A stretch of 64,000 nt of DNA from JABMMZ01 sp040386935. Its GTDB lineage: Bacteria > Bacteroidota > Bacteroidia > NS11-12g > UBA955. Positions 52,420 through 61,357 of the stretch are shown here, one piece after another. Positions within the stretch are counted from its first letter, which is position 1, and each line of letters opens with the position of its first letter. The DNA lies in contig JAZKEQ010000016.1 in assembly GCA_040386935.1 (NCBI GenBank), positions 62,001 through 126,000 on the forward strand, written 5' to 3'. Below the pieces are notes generated by a model. It was not told where the DNA came from. It searched no databases and was given only the letters and a program-made list of their open reading frames with translations. The position numbers and the translations under genes were made by a program.

Positions 52420-52427
52420 CAAATGTA
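52420..52427 (-). promoter_or_regulatory. -7 element of the Cys-rich unit
   Basis: TACATTTG on the minus strand, 12 nt before ATG 52407. Confidence 0.5.
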
Positions 52428-52539
52428 GAAACATTTTTTGAAAACAGATATGAAGAAATTATTATTTTTTTAAAATCGGTAAAACCATGTTTGCAAATGG
52501 CTCGTATATCAGCTTAAACAATTAAATAATTTTATCAAA

Positions 52540-53136
52540 ATGAAACGTCACATTTTAACATTCGCGGCCATTGCGGCCATCACAAGCTTCACTTCTTGCA
52601 GCAATAATGCAGTATCAAACGAGCAAGCAGTTAAAGATTCAATTGCCAATGCCGTGCAATCAATGCCTGAGCAAGCCAAAGAAGAAGGTGTAATGGTAGG
52701 TGGTGCATTGATGGTGCCATCAAAAAATATTGTTGAAAATGCATTGGGTTCTGCAGAACATACCACATTAGTAGCTGCAGTAAAAGCAGGTGAGTTAGTG
52801 GAAGTATTGAGTGGCCCGGGTCCTTTTACCGTATTTGCGCCAACCAACGATGCATTCAATGCATTGCCTGCAGGTACAGTTGATGGTTTATTGAAACCTG
52901 AAAAAAAGAAAGACCTTGTGAATGTATTGACTTATCACGTAGTACCGGGTGCATTGAAATCTACAGACCTGAAAGACGGTATGGTGTTAACCACTGTTCA
53001 GGGCAAGGAATTAAAAGTAACGTATATGGATGGTGTATGGATGATTAATGGCGCTAAGGTGACGATTGCTGATGTTATTTCAAGCAATGGTGTTACCCAT
53101 GTCATTGATGCAGTTTTATTACCACCTGCAAAATAA
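52540..53136 (+). CDS. Fasciclin-domain lipoprotein
   Basis: 198 aa. Signal peptide with lipobox SFTSC-SNN (Cys at 20). One fasciclin (FAS1) domain about 65-195: HTTLVAAVKAGELVEVLSGP, then FTVFAPTNDAFNALPAGTVD, LTYHVVPG and ITHVIDAVLLPP-like ending (VTHVIDAVLLPPAK). FAS1 domains mediate adhesion. Probably exposed on the outer membrane. A terminator follows. Confidence 0.92.
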   Translation: MKRHILTFAAIAAITSFTSCSNNAVSNEQAVKDSIANAVQSMPEQAKEEGVMVGGALMVPSKNIVENALGSAEHTTLVAAVKAGELVEVLSGPGPFTVFAPTNDAFNALPAGTVDGLLKPEKKKDLVNVLTYHVVPGALKSTDLKDGMVLTTVQGKELKVTYMDGVWMINGAKVTIADVISSNGVTHVIDAVLLPPAK

Positions 53137-53168
53137 TTTTTTCATCGATTTTATAAATTAGAAGGTAG

Positions 53169-53198
53169 ACCCGGGTCAGCAATGGTCCGGGTTTTTTA
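53169..53198 (+). terminator. Terminator of the fasciclin gene
   Basis: ACCCGG/CCGGGT stem with a 12-nt loop and six T. Confidence 0.85.
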
Positions 53199-54359
53199 TT
53201 CTGTGTATAGCAGATATTTTTTTCTCATGGCTGCATATTTAGCTAATTGAGGTTGCCAGCTCGCCTTAATCTCATCAGCAGTTTTACCTGCGATAATTTG
53301 TTGTCGGAGTTGTGCTGTGCCCGCCAGTTTTTCAAAAAAGTCAGTAAAGAAAGTGTTTTTATTAGCCGCAGTTTTGTAAGTCAGTAATAACCAGTTGAGA
53401 TTAATACCTGCATCGGCTCTCGCTCTTTCAAATCCATACCAGGTAAGATCGAAACCTATGCATTCATAACCCATGAATTTTGGTTTTTCGGCCACACCCG
53501 CAATACTGTAAGGGCGGTATTTAAAATTACCCCAACCCAAGCCGGGCATACCAAAACATTGATAGGGTTTTGCAGTGCCTTGTCCCATGCTGACAATCGT
53601 GCCTTCAAATAAACCCAGTGAAGGGTATAAATAAATGGCACTTTGTGTTTGTAGATTGGGCGAAGGTTTTATTGGTAAAGTATATGGTGTTTGGTGGGTG
53701 TACCCCTTGCAGGTGATAACGCTTAGTTGGCATTGAATCTTATTTTTTAACCAGCCTTCACCGTTAATCATTTTGGCAATTTCGCCAACTGTACATCCGT
53801 GTACCAATGGAATGGGATGCATGCCAATAAAACTTCTGTAAGTGGTATCAAGTACAGGGCCGTCAATGTAGTGCCCGTTTGGATTCGGTCGGTCGAGGAC
53901 AGTGAAAGGAATATTGTTTTCAGCACAGGCTTCCATTACATAATGCATGGTGCTGATGTAAGTGTAAAATCGTACACCAACATCCTGTATGTCAAAAATT
54001 ACTTCCTGTATATCCTTTAAGTCTTCTTTTGTCGGTTTTTTATGGTTGCCATAAAGCGAAATGATTTTAACACCTGTTCTGATGTCCTTGCCATTATTTA
54101 CTTGAGTACCTGCACTGGCATCGCCTCTGAAACCGTGCTCGGGGGCGAATATGCATTGTATGTTGATGCCTGATTTTAATAATGAATCCACCAAATGGGT
54201 TTTGCCAATGGTGCTGGTTTGGTTCACCACCAGCGCTACTTTTTTGTGATTGAGTGCCGGTAGGTAAAGATTGGTTTGCGCTGCACCGGTAACAGGCTGA
54301 GCCCTAACTGTTAAGGTGAGTGTAAAAAAGCTGAATAATATAAATAGGATTTTTTTCAA
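53196..54359 (-). CDS. NamZ-type exo-beta-N-acetylmuramidase (DUF1343)
   Basis: 387 aa from a proposed TTG start at 54359, giving a clean signal peptide (KKILFILFSFFTLTLTVRAQ). The longer ATG reading from 54416 has a 19-residue extension, and the -7 box (54366-54373) lies inside it. Family motifs: KKVALVVNQTSTIG, CIFAPEHGFRGDASAGTQV, VIFDIQDVGVRFYTYISTM, LDRPNPNG and YPSLGLFEGT. DUF1343 proteins (GH171, NamZ) remove terminal MurNAc from peptidoglycan fragments for recycling. Signal peptide implies a periplasmic location. Convergent with the fasciclin gene. Confidence 0.88.
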   Translation of the reverse strand: MKKILFILFSFFTLTLTVRAQPVTGAAQTNLYLPALNHKKVALVVNQTSTIGKTHLVDSLLKSGINIQCIFAPEHGFRGDASAGTQVNNGKDIRTGVKIISLYGNHKKPTKEDLKDIQEVIFDIQDVGVRFYTYISTMHYVMEACAENNIPFTVLDRPNPNGHYIDGPVLDTTYRSFIGMHPIPLVHGCTVGEIAKMINGEGWLKNKIQCQLSVITCKGYTHQTPYTLPIKPSPNLQTQSAIYLYPSLGLFEGTIVSMGQGTAKPYQCFGMPGLGWGNFKYRPYSIAGVAEKPKFMGYECIGFDLTWYGFERARADAGINLNWLLLTYKTAANKNTFFTDFFEKLAGTAQLRQQIIAGKTADEIKASWQPQLAKYAAMRKKYLLYTE

Positions 54360-54365
54360 TTGGTA

Positions 54366-54373
54366 CAAAGATA
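54366..54373 (-). promoter_or_regulatory. -7 element of the NamZ-type gene
   Basis: TATCTTTG on the minus strand, 6 nt before the TTG at 54359; supports the short start and a leaderless mRNA. Confidence 0.55.
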
Positions 54374-54589
54374 ATGGTTTGTTAAAAAGGAGAAGAAATC
54401 GATTTTTAATTGCCACTTACACAAAGAATGCGCAATCAGTATGCCATTTTACCTGTTCAATCAATTAATTTTCTGATTCGTGAAATATTGATTAATTTTG
54501 CAGTCTGTTTTTCAGCCTTTCTGAATCGCACTTAATCGTTCTCTTATTGGTGATATAAGCAGTGTGGGGGTATAGGGGAGAATATATAT

Positions 54590-56350
54590 ATGAGTGAAAC
54601 CTTTTTATTAGAGAAATCCGGTTTATTTTACGCTTTAACAATTGATGTCAGCGGCCGTATTGTGGTCGTGAATGATTTGTTTCAGGCACATTTTCTAAAC
54701 AAGGAGCAAACGGCAATTGGCAAATTTTTTTCAGATTTCATTGTTGAAGGATCTAAACAAGCCTTTGATACTGCACTAGCCACTACTTCGCGTTGTGACA
54801 GTAGGCAGTTATTGCACTTGCAATCGGCTTACAAACATCCTGTTAAAGACATTGAGATTTACGATATCGACTGGGAATTATCCGTGATAAAGAAAGATGG
54901 TGCTGTTACAGGATGCCATTTAATTGGCGCAAAATCCGCCAGACAGTCCATCACTGAAAATCGCTACAAAGCATTATTTGAACAGGCAACTGATGCCATC
55001 ATGATTACCGATTTCAAAGGTAATTTTTTAGATGTCAATCCATGGTTGTGTAACATGTTTGGCTATTCGTACAGCGAATTGCTGACAATGAATATCAATC
55101 AACTGATAGATTCGGAAGAATTAAAAGTAAGACCCATTGCCTTTCATAATCTGGCTGCAGGCAAGCATGTATTCAGCGAAAGAAAAATGCTGACCCGCGG
55201 TGGCGATGTGATACAGGTTGAGGCCAATGTAAAAGCAGTGAATGAGTACATGGTATTGGCCATTGCAAGAGATATATCAGAGCGCAAGCAAGTAGAACAA
55301 GAGAAAGAAGAAATCAGTACCTTGTTAAAGGAAAGAATTAAAGAACTTAAAACACTTTACCGATGTTCTCAAATTATACAGGATGAACACAACGATATCG
55401 ATGTCATTCTTCAAAGTGTTGCTGATACAATACCCGAGGGTTATCAATATCCTTCAATTGCAGCAGCACGTATCAGTATCGGGAATGCAGTTTACAAAAC
55501 ATCCTTTTTCGAACAAGGCAAACAAAGTCAAGTGCAGACCTTTAAATCACCGGGAGGTATACCATGCAGTATCGAGGTGGTGTATACAGAACATATGCCT
55601 GAAGAAAGCGATGGTCCTTTTTTAACAGAAGAAAAACAATTGTTGGCAATGCTGGCCGATATGTTGCGGATCTACCTGTCGCGCAAATTCGAGAGCGATG
55701 CTTTGATTAAATCTGAAGCCAATTTGCAAACCATTTTCAATCATACAAGTATTGGTTTTACATTGGTGGACAAAGATTTTAAAGTGGTCTTTTTTAATCA
55801 ATATTCTGAAGAATTTTCAAAAAATGAACTGAAATACACTATCAGTATAGGCATGAATCTCAAAGAGTATTTCAATGTTAAATCACCCGAGGAGTATGAG
55901 CAATTTGTTGCGGGAATGAAATCAGGCAATATTTTAAAATACGAAAATAGTTTTCTGCAGGAAGATGGGGCAAACAATTGGTACCAAACCCAGATATTCC
56001 CAATAATCAATGATGAAAGTAAAGGGATTTTAGGATATACCATTGCCGTTACAAACATCACCTCTCAGAAAGAAAATGAAATAAAAATCAAGCAACAGCT
56101 CGATGTGCTTTCTGAACTTTCTTACATCACATCACATGAGTTGCGTCATGAATACACGAAATTGTATTCCATCATTGATATGGTCAATCAGACAGAACAT
56201 ATTTCAAAAGAAGAAAAAATGGTACTCAGGAAAAGTCAACAGATTCTGGCCAATATGGATAAGGTAATTTATAAACTAAACGATCAGATCGTTAACGGTA
56301 AATTTACCAGGAATAAGAGTTTAGATTCACTGGATTTGCCAATAGTTTAA
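54590..56350 (+). CDS. Multi-PAS sensor protein with truncated histidine-kinase end
   Basis: 586 aa. Layout: N-terminal PAS-like segment (about 10-115); PAS domain about 125-235 (YKALFEQATDAIMITDFKGN); coiled linker; GAF-like domain about 250-370; a further PAS about 375-490 (LQTIFNHTSIGFTLVDKDFK); and a DHp-like helix pair about 505-575 starting LSYITSHELRHEYTKLYSII, with a candidate phospho-His in SHELRHE. The HATPase (CA) domain is absent: the protein ends about 70 residues after the His box. It cannot autophosphorylate alone in the usual way and may act as a partner, decoy or phosphotransfer protein. No transmembrane segment. Confidence 0.8.
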   Translation: MSETFLLEKSGLFYALTIDVSGRIVVVNDLFQAHFLNKEQTAIGKFFSDFIVEGSKQAFDTALATTSRCDSRQLLHLQSAYKHPVKDIEIYDIDWELSVIKKDGAVTGCHLIGAKSARQSITENRYKALFEQATDAIMITDFKGNFLDVNPWLCNMFGYSYSELLTMNINQLIDSEELKVRPIAFHNLAAGKHVFSERKMLTRGGDVIQVEANVKAVNEYMVLAIARDISERKQVEQEKEEISTLLKERIKELKTLYRCSQIIQDEHNDIDVILQSVADTIPEGYQYPSIAAARISIGNAVYKTSFFEQGKQSQVQTFKSPGGIPCSIEVVYTEHMPEESDGPFLTEEKQLLAMLADMLRIYLSRKFESDALIKSEANLQTIFNHTSIGFTLVDKDFKVVFFNQYSEEFSKNELKYTISIGMNLKEYFNVKSPEEYEQFVAGMKSGNILKYENSFLQEDGANNWYQTQIFPIINDESKGILGYTIAVTNITSQKENEIKIKQQLDVLSELSYITSHELRHEYTKLYSIIDMVNQTEHISKEEKMVLRKSQQILANMDKVIYKLNDQIVNGKFTRNKSLDSLDLPIV

Positions 56351-56449
56351 GAAGAGGGATGAGGAAATAGGGGAAAGGAAATAGGAGATAGGGGTTAGTG
56401 AGATCTCCTGTTAGCATACACTACAAATCAATCAATAGTATAAGACATA

Positions 56450-56485
56450 AAAAAAGCTCCCTGATGTTCTCAGGGAGCTTTTTAA
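56450..56485. terminator. Bidirectional terminator between the PAS gene and dnaK
   Basis: AAAAAGCTCCCTGA/TCAGGGAGCTTTTT with a 5-nt loop; A- and T-tracts on both sides serve the convergent genes. Confidence 0.92.
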
Positions 56486-56503
56486 ATATAAGAGGGTTCA
56501 ATA

Positions 56504-58411
56504 TTATTTTACTTCTTCATATGGAACATCTTCCACATTATTTGAAGCATTTGTACTTTCTGAATTCTGACCAGCACCTGCATCAGCATTCGGTTGTGAT
56601 TGCTGTTGTTGTGCGTTGTAAATATCCTGACTGGCAGCTTCCCAAGCTTTGTTCAACTCTTCTGAAGCTTCATCGCAACCAGCAACATCTTTTGCAGTGT
56701 GAGAAGTTTTTAACTTAGCCAAAGCAGCTTCAATGGCTGATTTTTTATCTTCAGGCAATTTGTCGCCATAGTCTTTCAGATTCTTTTCAGAACTGAAAAC
56801 AAGGGTATCAGCCGCATTCAGTTTTTCGATTTCTTCTTTTGCTTTCATATCAGATTCAGCATTGGCTTCAGCTTCGCGTTTCATGCGTTCGATATCATCT
56901 TTGCTCAATCCGCTTGAACTTTCAATTCTGATCTTTTGTTCTTTGCCGGTTCCTTTGTCTTTAGCACTTACGTGTAAGATACCGTTAGCATCTATATCAA
57001 AAGTTACTTCAATCTGAGGAACACCTCTTTGTGCAGGTGGTATACCATCCAGATTAAACATACCGATGGTTCTATTGTCTTTGGCCATTGGGCGTTCGCC
57101 TTGCAATACATGTAACTGTACACTTGGTTGATTATCGCTGGCTGTACTGAAAGTTTCGCTTTTCTTGGTAGGAATGGTTGTGTTTGACTCAATCAATTTG
57201 GTCATTACACCGCCATAAGTTTCAATACCCAAGCTCAAAGGCGTAACATCCAACAACAACACATCTTTTACTTCACCGGTCAATACACCACCTTGGATAG
57301 CGGCACCAACTGCTACTACTTCATCGGGGTTCACACCTTTTGAAGGTGATTTACCGAAGAATTTTTCAACTGCAGCCTGTACCGCAGGGATACGTGTGCT
57401 ACCGCCAACAAGAATTATTTCGTTGATATCGCTTGTGCTTAAGCCTGCATTTTTCAATGCTGACTTACAAGGGTTAATGGTTCTTTGTACCAGATCATCT
57501 ACCAGTTGTTCGAATTTAGCACGGGTCAAACTTCTTACAAGGTGTTTAGGGATACCATCTACCGGCATGATGTAAGGCAAATTGATTTCAGATGTAGTCG
57601 TACTTGAAAGTTCAATTTTTGCTTTTTCAGCAGCTTCTTTCAAACGCTGTAAAGCCATTGGGTCTTTGCTGATATCTAATCCACCGTTTTCGTCTTTGAA
57701 TTCCTGTACCAACCAATCAATGATTTTTTGATCAAAGTCATCACCACCTAAGTGTGTATCGCCATCTGTTGATTTTACTTCAAATACACCATCACCCAGT
57801 TCAAGTACTGATACGTCATGCGTTCCACCACCACAGTCGAATACAACAATTTTCATGTCAATATTCTTTTTATCGAGGCCATAGGCCAATGCTGCTGCAG
57901 TAGGTTCGTTGATGATCCTTCTGACATTCAGTCCTGCAATTTCACCGGCTTCTTTAGTGGCTTGTCTTTGTGCATCGTTGAAGTAAGCAGGTACTGTAAT
58001 AACAGCCTCTTTTACTTCTGTGCCTAAATAGTCTTCAGCTGTTTTCTTCATTTTTTGAAGAATCATAGCGCTGATTTCCTGTGGCGTATATAATCTGTCG
58101 TCTATTTTTACGCGTGGTGTGTTGTTTTCACCTTTCACCACTTCGTATGGTACTCTGCCGGTTTCTGTGGTCACCTGGTCAAAGTTGTTGCCCATAAATC
58201 TTTTGATTGAGAAGATGGTATTGCGCGGATTAGTGATGGCCTGACGTTTGGCAGGGTCACCGATTTTGCGTTCACCGTCTTTCATAAAACCAACAATGGA
58301 TGGTGTCGTTCTCTTGCCTTCGCTATTGGCAATAACTACCGGCTCATTGCCTTCCATTACTGAAACGCAACTGTTGGTTGTTCCTAAGTCTATACCTATT
58401 ATTTTGCTCAT
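56504..58411 (-). CDS. dnaK: Chaperone DnaK (Hsp70)
   Basis: 635 aa, full length. The nucleotide-binding domain starts MSKIIGIDLGTTNSCVSVME and includes ITVPAYFNDAQRQATK, the Hsp70 signature VFDCGGGTHDVSVLELGDG and the adenosine motif ILVGGSTRIPAVQ. The interdomain linker DVLLLDVTPLSLGIE and the helical lid follow, with a C-terminal Gln/Asn-rich tail ending VEDVPYEEVK (EEVD-like). ATP-dependent folding chaperone. A single gene here: dnaJ and grpE are not adjacent, and no CIRCE inverted repeat was seen upstream. Confidence 0.97.
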   Translation of the reverse strand: MSKIIGIDLGTTNSCVSVMEGNEPVVIANSEGKRTTPSIVGFMKDGERKIGDPAKRQAITNPRNTIFSIKRFMGNNFDQVTTETGRVPYEVVKGENNTPRVKIDDRLYTPQEISAMILQKMKKTAEDYLGTEVKEAVITVPAYFNDAQRQATKEAGEIAGLNVRRIINEPTAAALAYGLDKKNIDMKIVVFDCGGGTHDVSVLELGDGVFEVKSTDGDTHLGGDDFDQKIIDWLVQEFKDENGGLDISKDPMALQRLKEAAEKAKIELSSTTTSEINLPYIMPVDGIPKHLVRSLTRAKFEQLVDDLVQRTINPCKSALKNAGLSTSDINEIILVGGSTRIPAVQAAVEKFFGKSPSKGVNPDEVVAVGAAIQGGVLTGEVKDVLLLDVTPLSLGIETYGGVMTKLIESNTTIPTKKSETFSTASDNQPSVQLHVLQGERPMAKDNRTIGMFNLDGIPPAQRGVPQIEVTFDIDANGILHVSAKDKGTGKEQKIRIESSSGLSKDDIERMKREAEANAESDMKAKEEIEKLNAADTLVFSSEKNLKDYGDKLPEDKKSAIEAALAKLKTSHTAKDVAGCDEASEELNKAWEAASQDIYNAQQQQSQPNADAGAGQNSESTNASNNVEDVPYEEVK

Positions 58412-58546
58412 AATTTGATTGATTACTCTACTGATTGTGATTTAATTTATCAAAACGAATGCCATTGCAGCGTTTCTGACATTAATTGAGTAAAATGGGT
58501 AATAAGGGGTGAATTGTGTCAGTTTTTTGCGCCAAAAAGACACAAC

Positions 58547-59569
58547 TTACTTGGTAAATGCCAACGATTTGTAGGTAGGGTCAGTCAATAAAATATACCT
58601 GGAATTGTCACCAAATTTGAGATTTGAGTACAATGTGATTCTTCGCGAGGCAAATATGCCCAATGCTCTGGTGATATTGGTATATTCGGTTTGTTTTTGA
58701 ACAATACCGATAGAGGGTTCTGTTGACTGTATGTAATTGTCGAGTTCCAGATTGCCTGCTGTCAGTTCCAGATTGCAGGGCAAAAATCTTCGGGTGACAT
58801 CAGGGTTATTGGGAATTCGGGTCAGCAACATGTCGTAAAAAGACGACCCTTTGATGCTGCTTGAAATAGATTCATTGCCTTTGGTGTCAATGGTTCTGAT
58901 ATTATTGAGTACACGCCATTTAACAGTTTTATTCACCTTGATATTCGTATCGTTCTTATTCACCTCCTGATAGTTGAAATAAAAATAACCGTCAAATATT
59001 TTACTGCCGATTGGTGAATTGAAAAGTATTCTAAAATTAGCATTATATGGGAAATCAATCATCGATGAAGGCACAAATACACTGGTGGGGGAAGTTAAGC
59101 GAACGGGGTCTGAAATATCTGTAATGGCAGTGATGTATTTTTGCGACTTAGGCAGACGAAGATCCAATCTGTAATGAAGAAATTCTGCCGGTTTATTGGG
59201 GTTTCTGGCATACACCTTTTCAGTGGTGGCATATAGGTAATTCGGAGAATTGGCAAAGTAACCACTGTCTTTCAATAGCACATTGGCCCTGTACAAATAA
59301 ATGACACGACCGGTTTCAATCTCAGTCAGTGTTGGTGCCAGACTGTCAAAATACAGTGAATCGGCCACCTTGGCGACATCTTTTGCCGGTGAGTTGGGAT
59401 TGGTAAATACTTTGTTGATTTTAATAAATTGAACAGGCTGAGAAGGGTCGAGTACGCCATACACAGAGGCATTCTCTTCGTAATCGGCCAATACTTCTAT
59501 TTCGTTAGAGCAGGAATTGGTAGAAAAAACAACAAACAGTAAGGTTAAAAAATAACAACAGGTCTTCAT
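58547..59569 (-). CDS. Lipoprotein of unknown function (DUF4249-like)
   Basis: 340 aa. Signal peptide with lipobox FSTNSC-SNE (Cys at 20). The mature part starts with a short beta-sandwich of the DUF4249 style (ENASVYGVLDPSQPVQFIKI NKVF), then SSMIDFPYNANFRILFNSP and further strands; the C-terminal half has no recognised motif. Such lipoproteins often accompany TonB-linked surface receptors, but none is adjacent. It is divergent from the coiled-coil gene, with under 50 bp between the starts. The family assignment is tentative. Confidence 0.55.
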   Translation of the reverse strand: MKTCCYFLTLLFVVFSTNSCSNEIEVLADYEENASVYGVLDPSQPVQFIKINKVFTNPNSPAKDVAKVADSLYFDSLAPTLTEIETGRVIYLYRANVLLKDSGYFANSPNYLYATTEKVYARNPNKPAEFLHYRLDLRLPKSQKYITAITDISDPVRLTSPTSVFVPSSMIDFPYNANFRILFNSPIGSKIFDGYFYFNYQEVNKNDTNIKVNKTVKWRVLNNIRTIDTKGNESISSSIKGSSFYDMLLTRIPNNPDVTRRFLPCNLELTAGNLELDNYIQSTEPSIGIVQKQTEYTNITRALGIFASRRITLYSNLKFGDNSRYILLTDPTYKSLAFTK

Positions 59570-59584
59570 TAATATAAATTTCGC

Positions 59585-59592
59585 TAATTTTG
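59585..59592 (+). promoter_or_regulatory. -7 element of the coiled-coil secreted protein gene
   Basis: TAATTTTG; it contains the TTG at 59590, so the start is the ATG at 59617, 24 nt downstream. Confidence 0.55.
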
Positions 59593-59616
59593 CAAGAATT
59601 CAAAGTAACTGCAAAG

Positions 59617-60990
59617 ATGAAGAAATTATTTGTACTTTTAAACTGTATGGCCGTATTATTTGTCTATGGACAAGAAGTTCAAAAGGATTTTACAAAAATT
59701 TTACTGGATGAGGATTTCAACAATGGCGACAAGAACTGGAACAGTACTTTCAATATCGACAATCTTTTTATCGCCCAAAACGGGTTTTATGAACTGTTCA
59801 GAAGGTCTGAAAAATCAGGCTATTTCATTTTACCTAAGGAAAATATCGAGTACAGTGCTTTTGAATTAGAAACCGCCATAACATTTGCTGAACACGATAA
59901 CAAAAAACAAAGTGCCGGTGTATTATTGATGGCCAAAGACAACAGCAGTGGCTTGCTCGTTGAAATCAATCAAAAAAGAGAATTCAGAATACTCAGGATT
60001 TATAAAGACAAGCAAGTAGTAAAAGTAGGCAGTGGCAATGGCTGGATAAAAGCTGCTCAGATGATGACCAAAACAGTGAATACCATTACCATCAAAACTT
60101 ATGACAAGGTGTATGATCTTTACCTGAATGGTGCATTTGCCATCTCTTTTACTGAGATTGAACTGAACAAAGGCATGGTGGGTCTGTATGTAGGCGCCAA
60201 TAGCAAAATCAAATACGATTATCTGAAGATAAAAGGGGAGGAAAAAACCGACCTGAGTACATTGGAAGTATCGAATGTGAAGGAAGAAGAAAAAGCATTT
60301 ACTCAAATCATCATCAATCTCAAGGGTCAGATCAATAAAAAAGACAAGGAAATTGATGAATTAAAAAGCAAATTGAAAATGGCAGGAACAGGTACTCCGA
60401 TTGCCGGAACCCGCGATACTGCCTTAATCAATGAACGCAACCGACTGAATAATAAAGTAAGTGAACTGGAATCGGATAATCAAAATCTGCAGTTGCAACT
60501 GATGGCTGCCGAAGAAGAAAAAAAGAAACTCGAAGAATTTAAAGCAGGCGTTCAAAACAGTCAGGAAAATGGCGATATCATTATTAACCTCACCAATATG
60601 GTTGGCAATCAAAAACAAAAGATTGAAGAACTTGAGCTGCGCAATAAAAGTCTTAACAGCGAAAATAACAGCTTGTTTATAGAGACAAAAGATCTCACCA
60701 AGCAATTGGATTCCAAGACCAATACATTGACAACTGAACAGGCGAAGAATCTGCGTTTGAAATATGAATTGGACAGTTTAAAGAAAATGGTGACGGCACT
60801 TAATGATTCAATAAAAGTAAAAAATGCAGCGATCAAAAAAGCTGAAACACCAACACCTGAGCAACAGTTGAGCGAAGAAGAAAAATTGCAACAAATGATT
60901 GAAAAAGAGCGTTTGGAGCGATTGAAACGCAAAGAGGAAGAAGAAAAGAAAAAGCAAGAAGAAGGTGAGGGTAGTAACGGCAACGGATGA
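59617..60990 (+). CDS. Secreted protein with LamG/DUF1080-like domain and long coiled coil
   Basis: 457 aa from ATG 59617 (MKKLFVLLNCMAVLFVYGQ, signal peptide). Residues about 25-205 form a jelly-roll of the concanavalin-like type (DEDFNNGDKNWNS, SAGVLLMAKDNSSGLLVEIN, NKGMVGLYVGANSKIKYDYL), as in DUF1080/LamG carbohydrate-binding domains. Residues about 215-445 are a continuous charged coiled coil (VKEEEKAFTQIIINLKGQIN...), ending in a Glu/Lys-rich tail and GSNGNG. Probably a cell-envelope tether; the ligand is unknown. The next gene overlaps its stop by 4 bp. Confidence 0.75.
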   Translation: MKKLFVLLNCMAVLFVYGQEVQKDFTKILLDEDFNNGDKNWNSTFNIDNLFIAQNGFYELFRRSEKSGYFILPKENIEYSAFELETAITFAEHDNKKQSAGVLLMAKDNSSGLLVEINQKREFRILRIYKDKQVVKVGSGNGWIKAAQMMTKTVNTITIKTYDKVYDLYLNGAFAISFTEIELNKGMVGLYVGANSKIKYDYLKIKGEEKTDLSTLEVSNVKEEEKAFTQIIINLKGQINKKDKEIDELKSKLKMAGTGTPIAGTRDTALINERNRLNNKVSELESDNQNLQLQLMAAEEEKKKLEEFKAGVQNSQENGDIIINLTNMVGNQKQKIEELELRNKSLNSENNSLFIETKDLTKQLDSKTNTLTTEQAKNLRLKYELDSLKKMVTALNDSIKVKNAAIKKAETPTPEQQLSEEEKLQQMIEKERLERLKRKEEEEKKKQEEGEGSNGNG

Positions 60991-61346
60991 AGATTGTAAG
61001 TACCACTTTACTGAGTTTGTTGACATTGGGGAACAAAAAAGTTGTGGCAATGGCATTATGGCCTGTTATTATTTTTAAAGATCAGGCTTCTGCCAATAAT
61101 CTTGTTGTACTCAATCACGAAAAAATTCATCACCGTCAACAACTTGAGTTATTAATCATTCCCTATTACATTTGGTATTTTATCGAGTATTGGGTGGGCA
61201 TGTTTGGCAATAAATTTAATCATCAGGTCGCTTATATGGCCATTAGTTTCGAACGCGAGGCATTTGCAAACCAGGGCAATTTCCATTACCTGGGTACAAG
61301 AAAATGGCTGAACAGCTGGCCTTTTTTTAAAGCGCGATTTAAATAA
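60987..61346 (+). CDS. Small membrane protein with HExxH motif (putative metallopeptidase-like)
   Basis: 119 aa. Residues 44-48 read HEKIH (in LNHEKIHHRQQLELL), a zinc-binding HExxH pattern, followed by a hydrophobic stretch (IIPYYIWYFIEYWVGMFG) and a downstream Glu (SFEREAFANQG) suited as third ligand. This short arrangement recurs in uncharacterised Bacteroidota proteins; it is much smaller than usual metallopeptidases. It overlaps the upstream coiled-coil gene by 4 bp (ATGA). Catalysis is only inferred from the motif. Confidence 0.65.
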   Translation: MKIVSTTLLSLLTLGNKKVVAMALWPVIIFKDQASANNLVVLNHEKIHHRQQLELLIIPYYIWYFIEYWVGMFGNKFNHQVAYMAISFEREAFANQGNFHYLGTRKWLNSWPFFKARFK

Positions 61347-61357
61347 TAATTTGTCAA

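Noticed and set aside
58412..58546. CIRCE operator before dnaK
   Set aside because: No TTAGCACTC-N9-GAGTGCTAA-like inverted repeat is visible.
58676..58696. Fourth copy of the 24-bp element (ATATTGGTATATT)
   Set aside because: It lies inside the coding sequence of a lipoprotein gene and lacks the GATAATG left arm; chance match.
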